In this document: in pieces, positions 5,291 through 9,108 of the stretch | How positions within the stretch are numbered: the stretch's first letter is position 1 | Layout of the letters: the number at the start of each line of letters is the position of its first letter | Assembly (NCBI GenBank): GCA_964387935.1 | Contig: CAYLZN010000240.1 | Span: forward strand, 1-9,108 | DNA: 9,108 bases | From: CAYLZN01 sp964387935 | GTDB taxonomy: Bacteria; Acidobacteriota; Vicinamibacteria; Vicinamibacterales; JAFNAJ01 | Reading direction: 5' to 3' | Notes under the pieces: generated by a model | Database searches by the model: none | Seen by the model: the letters and a program-made list of their open reading frames with translations, nothing else | What the model was told of the DNA's origin: nothing | Program-made: the position numbers and the translations under genes

Positions 5291-6784
5291 GTGTCCACCA
5301 ACCTCATTGATTTGTTGACCAACGAATTCGGCGCCGACGTGCTCGGCAAGGTGGCCTCTGCCCTCGGCGAACCCGAAGGCAAGGCGCAGGCCGCCATCGG
5401 CTCGCTCGCTCCGGCCGTGATCGGGGCGCTGGCCAGCAAGGCCACGACGACCCAGGGCCTGGGCGACCTCTTCGACCTGATGCGCACCAGCGGGTTCGAC
5501 GGGTCCAAGTCCGCGGGGCTGTCGAGCCTCCTGGGCAGCGGCATGAGCCTGACCGACCTCGTCACCAAGGGGGCGCCGCTCGTGGCCTCGCTGTTCGGCA
5601 GCCGCCAGAGCGGCGTCACCGACTGGCTCGCCTCGACAGCCGGCATCGGCTCGAAGTCTTCGTCGTCGCTCCTCGGCCTCGCCGCGCCGGTGGTCCTGAA
5701 CCTCCTGGGAGGCCAGCTCCGCAAGGGCGGGGGGTTCAACCAGAACGTGCTCGGCGACCTGCTGGCCGGTCAGGGTCAATTCCTCCGCGACAAGGCGCCC
5801 GCGGGCCTCGCGGCCGCCCTGGGCCTCCCGGACTTCTCCAAGCTCGGTGTGGCGGCCAGGCCGGTCGCGCCCGCGGCGCAAGTCGAGTACAAGGAGCCGC
5901 CCCGCAAGGAGTCCGGCACCAACTGGCTTCCGTGGCTGCTGATCCCGCTGCTCGCCCTGCTCGCCTGGTGGTGGTTCGCGGGGCGCGAGCCTGTCGGTAC
6001 CCTCGAGCCGAGAATCGCGGTCGCCAACGAGGAGGGCCGCATCGTGTGCTCGGCGAGCGTGCGCGACGAGGCCACGCGCGACGCCATCCTGAAGGCCCTG
6101 CGCGGCGCGTTCGGCGAGGCGACGACCTGCGACATCACGATCGACAGGAACATCAAGAAGATCGCCTGGCTCCCCAACGTGGACAAGATCCTCGCGGCGC
6201 TCAAGGTGCCAGGCACCGAGTTCCTCCTCGACGGCCCCAACCTCCGTCTTGGCGGGTGGCTCAGCGCCGCCGATCGCAAGCGGATCATGGACGAGTTGAC
6301 CGGGATCTTCGGCACCGGCTACTCGTGGGGCGATGCGTCCGACAAGGCGACGGAGTACGTCACGGGCGCCAAGGCGAAGGCCCTGGCGGCGCTGGCCGCG
6401 ATCGGGGCCGCGTTCTCGGCCGAGCCGTTCATCAACGCCATGAACCTGGCGGTGATCAACTTCGCCACCGGCAGCGCGGAGATCCCCGCGGGCGACCAGG
6501 AACTCATCGAGAAGGCCGCCGCGACCCTCAAGACGGCGCCGAAGGGCACCGTGATCGAGATCGGAGGCCATACGGACAACACGGGCGACCCTGCCGCGAA
6601 CCAGAAGCTCTCGGAGGACCGCGCCACGTCGGTCCGCAACGCGCTCGCGGCCGCCGGCGTCGACGGGGCGATGCTCGTGGCGAAGGGTTACGGCGACACC
6701 AGGCCGGTGGCGTCGAACGACAGCGAGTTCGGCCGGTTCCGGAACCGCCGCATCGAGTACTCGGTCGTGACGGTCGGCAAGTAA
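5291..6784 (+). CDS. DUF937 - transmembrane - BON-like - OmpA C-terminal domain fusion protein
   Basis: The 497-residue product has at least three parts. Residues about 3-175 match the DUF937 (YidB-like) pattern: LIDLLTNEFG, a G/A-rich helical section with PAVIGAL, then LLGLAAPVVLNLLGGQL. A Pro/Lys linker (about 188-211) leads to one transmembrane helix at about 213-230 (LPWLLIPLLALLAWWWFAG). Residues about 240-345 look like a BON-type domain as in mycobacterial OmpATb/ArfA; this is the weakest assignment. Residues about 385-495 are an OmpA-like peptidoglycan-binding domain: INFATGSAEIP, GHTDNTGD with Asp429, Arg444 fifteen residues later as in the diaminopimelate-binding pair of OmpA/Pal proteins, and closing NRRIEY. 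The likely topology is DUF937 in the cytoplasm and OmpA in the periplasm, joining the inner membrane to the wall. There is no N-terminal signal peptide. It is co-oriented with the amphipathic-helix gene just upstream. Confidence 0.92.
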   Translation: MSTNLIDLLTNEFGADVLGKVASALGEPEGKAQAAIGSLAPAVIGALASKATTTQGLGDLFDLMRTSGFDGSKSAGLSSLLGSGMSLTDLVTKGAPLVASLFGSRQSGVTDWLASTAGIGSKSSSSLLGLAAPVVLNLLGGQLRKGGGFNQNVLGDLLAGQGQFLRDKAPAGLAAALGLPDFSKLGVAARPVAPAAQVEYKEPPRKESGTNWLPWLLIPLLALLAWWWFAGREPVGTLEPRIAVANEEGRIVCSASVRDEATRDAILKALRGAFGEATTCDITIDRNIKKIAWLPNVDKILAALKVPGTEFLLDGPNLRLGGWLSAADRKRIMDELTGIFGTGYSWGDASDKATEYVTGAKAKALAALAAIGAAFSAEPFINAMNLAVINFATGSAEIPAGDQELIEKAAATLKTAPKGTVIEIGGHTDNTGDPAANQKLSEDRATSVRNALAAAGVDGAMLVAKGYGDTRPVASNDSEFGRFRNRRIEYSVVTVGK

Positions 6785-6799
6785 CCCACGGGTAACCCA

Positions 6800-6848
6800 G
6801 GGGTCAGGTCTTCCCTCGAACCACGGATCGAGGCCAAGACCCGACCCC
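6800..6848. repeat. REP-like long palindrome between converging genes
   Basis: Arms of 13 nt (GGGGTCAGGTCTT at 6800-6812 and AAGACCCGACCCC at 6836-6848) pair with one mismatch, A6806 against C6842, which becomes a U-G wobble in minus-strand RNA. Inside them a second perfect stem CCTCGA/TCGAGG (6814-6819 with 6828-6833) closes an 8-nt loop. No T-run follows on either strand, so it is not a standard intrinsic terminator, though it could stop both converging transcripts. From memory, arms of the GGGGTCAGGTCTT type occur as repeated elements near Y1 (IS200/REP-associated) transposases in several phyla. An 8-bp direct repeat GTAACCCA (6781-6788 and 6792-6799) lies beside it. Confidence 0.7.
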
Positions 6849-6853
6849 CGGCT

Positions 6854-9108
6854 TTACCGCACTGAGAACACCAGGTCGTCCCGGTCGTTGTACGTGCCCG
6901 TCGTGCACGTGCCCGCGGTGCCCTGGTAACGGAACTGCGCGCGGACGGCCTGCACCGGGCCGGCGGGAAGCACGTAGGTGGCCGAGAGCGTCTGGGCCCC
7001 ACCCGTCGACGGCGTGAGCGTCGCGAGCAGCGTCCACGTCGGACTGCTCGCGTTCGCCGTGGAATACAGGTCGAGGCGATCTTCCGCCGGGCTGCTCCAG
7101 GCCCAGACCGTGGCCTCGACGCGAACCGTCTTGCCCGCAGCCATCACGGACCCGTCCACCGTTGAGACCTTCAGCCGGTCGAGTGACTCGTCCACGTGGT
7201 AGGTCCCGGACGTGCCGTCGGCGCAGGTCGCGCCGAGGGTGTTCGGCTGATTCGGTTCGGGGCCGCGCCCGTCGCGACCGAGCAGCAGCGACGCTCCCGA
7301 GTCGCACGAGGTGCCGAACGCCGTGCAGCGGGGTGTGCGGAGCGTGGCGTCGTAGGTCGCGACCACCGGGCCGGCCGTCTGATCCACCGTCACGGTGACG
7401 ATCGCGCTCGAGCCCACATTGCTGGCCGCGTCGTACGCCCGGGACTGCAGCGTGTGCGGCCCGGGAGCGAGTGCCGTCGTGTTCCAGTCGAAGCTGTAGG
7501 GCGCCGACGTATCGGTCGCCGCCAGCTGTCCGTCCACGAAGAAGTCCACCCGGCTCACGGCGGTGTTGTCGCTCGCCGAGGCCGTCACGGTCGTCGTCCC
7601 GCCCACGACAGCCCCGCTGGCCGGCGCGGTGATGGCCGTCGTCGGGGGCGTCTCGTCCGGCCCGACCTTCACCGGGAACACGAGGTCGTCGCGGTCGTCG
7701 TAGGCGCCGCTGCTGCACGTCGACGCGCTGCCCCCGAACCGGAAGTTGCCGCGAATGGCCTGCAGGCTTCCGCCCGTCGGCAGCGTGTAGGTGGCCGTCA
7801 GCGTGCGCGCGCCGGCACCCGGCGGCGTGAGCGTCGCGATCAGCGTCCAGGCGGGGGCCGTGGCGTCGGCTGCGTAGTACAGGTCGAGCCGGTCCGACGA
7901 GAACGCACTGTAGGCCCACACGGTCGCGGTGACCACGACCGACTTTCCCGGGGCCAGCTCGGTGCCGTCAGCGGTCTCGATCCGCAGCGCGTCGAGCGAT
8001 TCGTCGCCGTGGAACGTGCCCGAGGTTCCGTCCGCGCAGGACGCGCCCAGCGTGTTCGGCTGATTGGGCTCCGGCCCCCGGCCGTCGCGCCCGATGAGGA
8101 GCGACGGCCCGGAATCACACGCACTCCCCGCCACGGTGCAGCGCGGCGCCCTCAGCGTGGCGTCGTACGCCGCGACCGGCGCCGGCGGCGCGTTGAACAC
8201 GGTTACGCTGACCGGAGGACTCGTGCCCTCGTGCCCCGCAGCGTCGTGGGCCTTCGACACCAGCGTGTGCGGACCGTTGGCGACGCCGGTCGTGTCCCAC
8301 GCGATGCTGTACGGCGAGGTGCTGTCGGTGGCCAGCAGCGCGTTGTCGAGCCAGAACTCGACGAGGGTCACCCGCACGTTGTCGCTGGCCGATGCCGTCA
8401 CGGTCGTCGAGCCCCCCACGGTCGCGCCACTGGCAGGCGCCGTGATCGCCGTGACCGGGTCCTCGGTGTCGGGGATCGTCTTGACCGCGAACACCAGGTC
8501 GTCGCGGTCATCGTAGGCGCCCGCACTGCAGGGCGATGCGCTGCCCTGGTAGCGGAAGTTCCCGCGAATGGCCTGGCGGGGGCCGCCATTCGGCAGCACG
8601 TAGGAGGCGGTCAGCATGCCGGCCCCGGCGCCGGTCGGCGTCAAGGTGCCGATGAGCGTCCAGGCCGGCGCCGTGGCGTCCGCCGCGTAGTAGAGATCGA
8701 GCCGGTCCGAGGAGTACCCGGTGTACGCCCAGACGCCGGCCGTCACGACGACGGTCTTCCCCGGAGTCAGAGGGCTGCCGTCGGTGGTCTCGATCCGGAG
8801 CGAGTCGAGCGATTCGTCGGAATGGAACGTGCCGGAGGTTCCGTCGCTGCACGTGGAGCCGATGGTGTTGGGCTGGTTCGGCTCCGGGCCCTTGCCGTCA
8901 CGCCCGAGCAGCGTCGTTCCCGACTCGCAGAAGGTGCCCGCGACGGCGCACGCCGGCGCCTTGAGGCCGGCATCCCACACGGCGGTACTGCCGGTCTGCA
9001 CGGTCACCGTGACCGTGTCGGTGACGCTGCCGCAGTCGGTGGTGGCGGTGAGCGTGTAGGTGGTCGTGACCGTCGGCGAGACCGTGATCTGCGCCGTGGT
9101 CTCTCCCC
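6854..9108 (-). CDS. Secreted modular repeat protein, C-terminal part (5' partial)
   Basis: The frame stays open to the right edge, so the N-terminus and any catalytic or signal region are missing; the GTG at 9007 is only an internal codon. Just inside the edge is the end of a PKD/Ig-like domain (ITVSPTVTTTYTLTATTDCG). Three copies of a module of about 165 residues follow (nt 8486-8977, 7670-8170, 6857-7357), separated by two bacterial Ig-like domains of about 90 residues (8198-8467 and 7385-7654; ITAPASGA, TVTASASDN, PYS..W.TT, GPHTL). Each module has four conserved Cys, a GRDG.GPEPNQPNT motif, ADGTSGT.H.DESLD, DRLDLY, and a DDRDDLVF end. The paired Cys and domain types point to an extracellular or cell-surface protein. 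Such tails often follow a protease or other hydrolase domain, but that cannot be seen here. The last residues SVR show no lipobox, PEP-CTERM or LPXTG signal. Confidence 0.9.
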   Translation of the reverse strand, partial: GETTAQITVSPTVTTTYTLTATTDCGSVTDTVTVTVQTGSTAVWDAGLKAPACAVAGTFCESGTTLLGRDGKGPEPNQPNTIGSTCSDGTSGTFHSDESLDSLRIETTDGSPLTPGKTVVVTAGVWAYTGYSSDRLDLYYAADATAPAWTLIGTLTPTGAGAGMLTASYVLPNGGPRQAIRGNFRYQGSASPCSAGAYDDRDDLVFAVKTIPDTEDPVTAITAPASGATVGGSTTVTASASDNVRVTLVEFWLDNALLATDSTSPYSIAWDTTGVANGPHTLVSKAHDAAGHEGTSPPVSVTVFNAPPAPVAAYDATLRAPRCTVAGSACDSGPSLLIGRDGRGPEPNQPNTLGASCADGTSGTFHGDESLDALRIETADGTELAPGKSVVVTATVWAYSAFSSDRLDLYYAADATAPAWTLIATLTPPGAGARTLTATYTLPTGGSLQAIRGNFRFGGSASTCSSGAYDDRDDLVFPVKVGPDETPPTTAITAPASGAVVGGTTTVTASASDNTAVSRVDFFVDGQLAATDTSAPYSFDWNTTALAPGPHTLQSRAYDAASNVGSSAIVTVTVDQTAGPVVATYDATLRTPRCTAFGTSCDSGASLLLGRDGRGPEPNQPNTLGATCADGTSGTYHVDESLDRLKVSTVDGSVMAAGKTVRVEATVWAWSSPAEDRLDLYSTANASSPTWTLLATLTPSTGGAQTLSATYVLPAGPVQAVRAQFRYQGTAGTCTTGTYNDRDDLVFSVR
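6857..8977 (-). repeat. Tandem coding repeat, about 810 nt per unit, three GPEPNQPN modules
   Basis: Equivalent points in successive modules are 270 and 271 codons apart, so each unit is one GPEPNQPN module plus one Ig-like domain, and the last unit lacks the Ig. In a hand-aligned 51-residue stretch (TFH.DESLD to LYYAAD) modules 1 and 2 agree at 40 positions. Their DNA also differs at many third positions, so the amplification is not very recent. The third module is the most divergent (WAWSSPAEDRLDLYST in place of WAYSAFSSDRLDLYYA). Confidence 0.88.

Noticed and set aside
4859..6571. A 570-residue minus-strand open frame opposite the DUF937-OmpA gene
   Set aside because: Its translation is Arg/Gly/His/Glu-rich with no domain signature, typical of the antisense frame of GC-rich coding DNA. 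The plus-strand frame has clear domains and a good RBS.
5932..6795. A 287-residue plus-strand frame overlapping the OmpA region
   Set aside because: It is an Arg-rich out-of-frame shadow of the OmpA-domain gene with no start signal.
6804..7919. A 371-residue minus-strand frame within the modular repeat gene
   Set aside because: It has an Arg/His/Gly-rich composition and repeats only because the true gene repeats; the main frame shows the Cys and Ig motifs.

Overview
The window is high-GC (roughly two-thirds G+C by eye), gene-dense bacterial DNA. It carries no rRNA, tRNA, CRISPR array or recognisable transposase gene. A PEP-CTERM protein, a histidine kinase with an ABC-type substrate-binding sensor, a DUF937/OmpA fusion and a REP-like palindrome together suggest a Gram-negative environmental bacterium. 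Acidobacteriota (Vicinamibacteria-like) is my best guess; Myxococcota or Gemmatimonadota cannot be excluded. This assignment is inference. A run of ten Ns suggests a draft or metagenome scaffold.

Layout. (1) 1-1403 (+): the 3' part of a membrane histidine kinase, cut by the left edge. (2) 1475-2349 (+): a two-gene unit with a small BON-LysM (Kbp-like) protein followed 14 nt later by an unrecognised 160-residue protein. (3) 2350-2472: a repeat-rich convergent spacer. (4) 3625-2473 (-): two response regulators, a FixJ-type REC-HTH protein interrupted by an assembly gap and a stand-alone REC protein. (5) 3820-4170 (+): a small zinc-ribbon protein with a C-terminal membrane helix. (6) 4700-4338 (-): a short PEP-CTERM exported protein with a good intrinsic terminator. 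(7) 4934-6784 (+): an Ala-rich amphipathic-helix protein followed by a DUF937-TM-(BON-like)-OmpA fusion. (8) 6800-6848: a long near-perfect palindrome in the convergent spacer. (9) 6854-9108 (-): the C-terminal part of a large extracellular modular protein that runs off the right edge.

How the genes may work together. The kinase and the two regulators are probably one signalling group: the kinase has the usual catalytic boxes but no receiver, and both regulators keep their phospho-acceptor Asp. They lie on opposite strands with the BON-LysM unit between them, so cognate pairing is inferred from proximity only. Most of the remaining genes concern the cell envelope. LysM and OmpA domains bind peptidoglycan, PEP-CTERM marks an exosortase substrate, and the right-hand gene is secreted or surface-attached.

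No defence island, CRISPR locus or obvious biosynthetic cluster is visible. The most useful items for follow-up are the DUF937-OmpA fusion with its LEA-like partner, the triplicated GPEPNQPN module, the REP-like palindrome, and an N-gap flanked by a 6-bp duplication whose removal restores the regulator reading frame.
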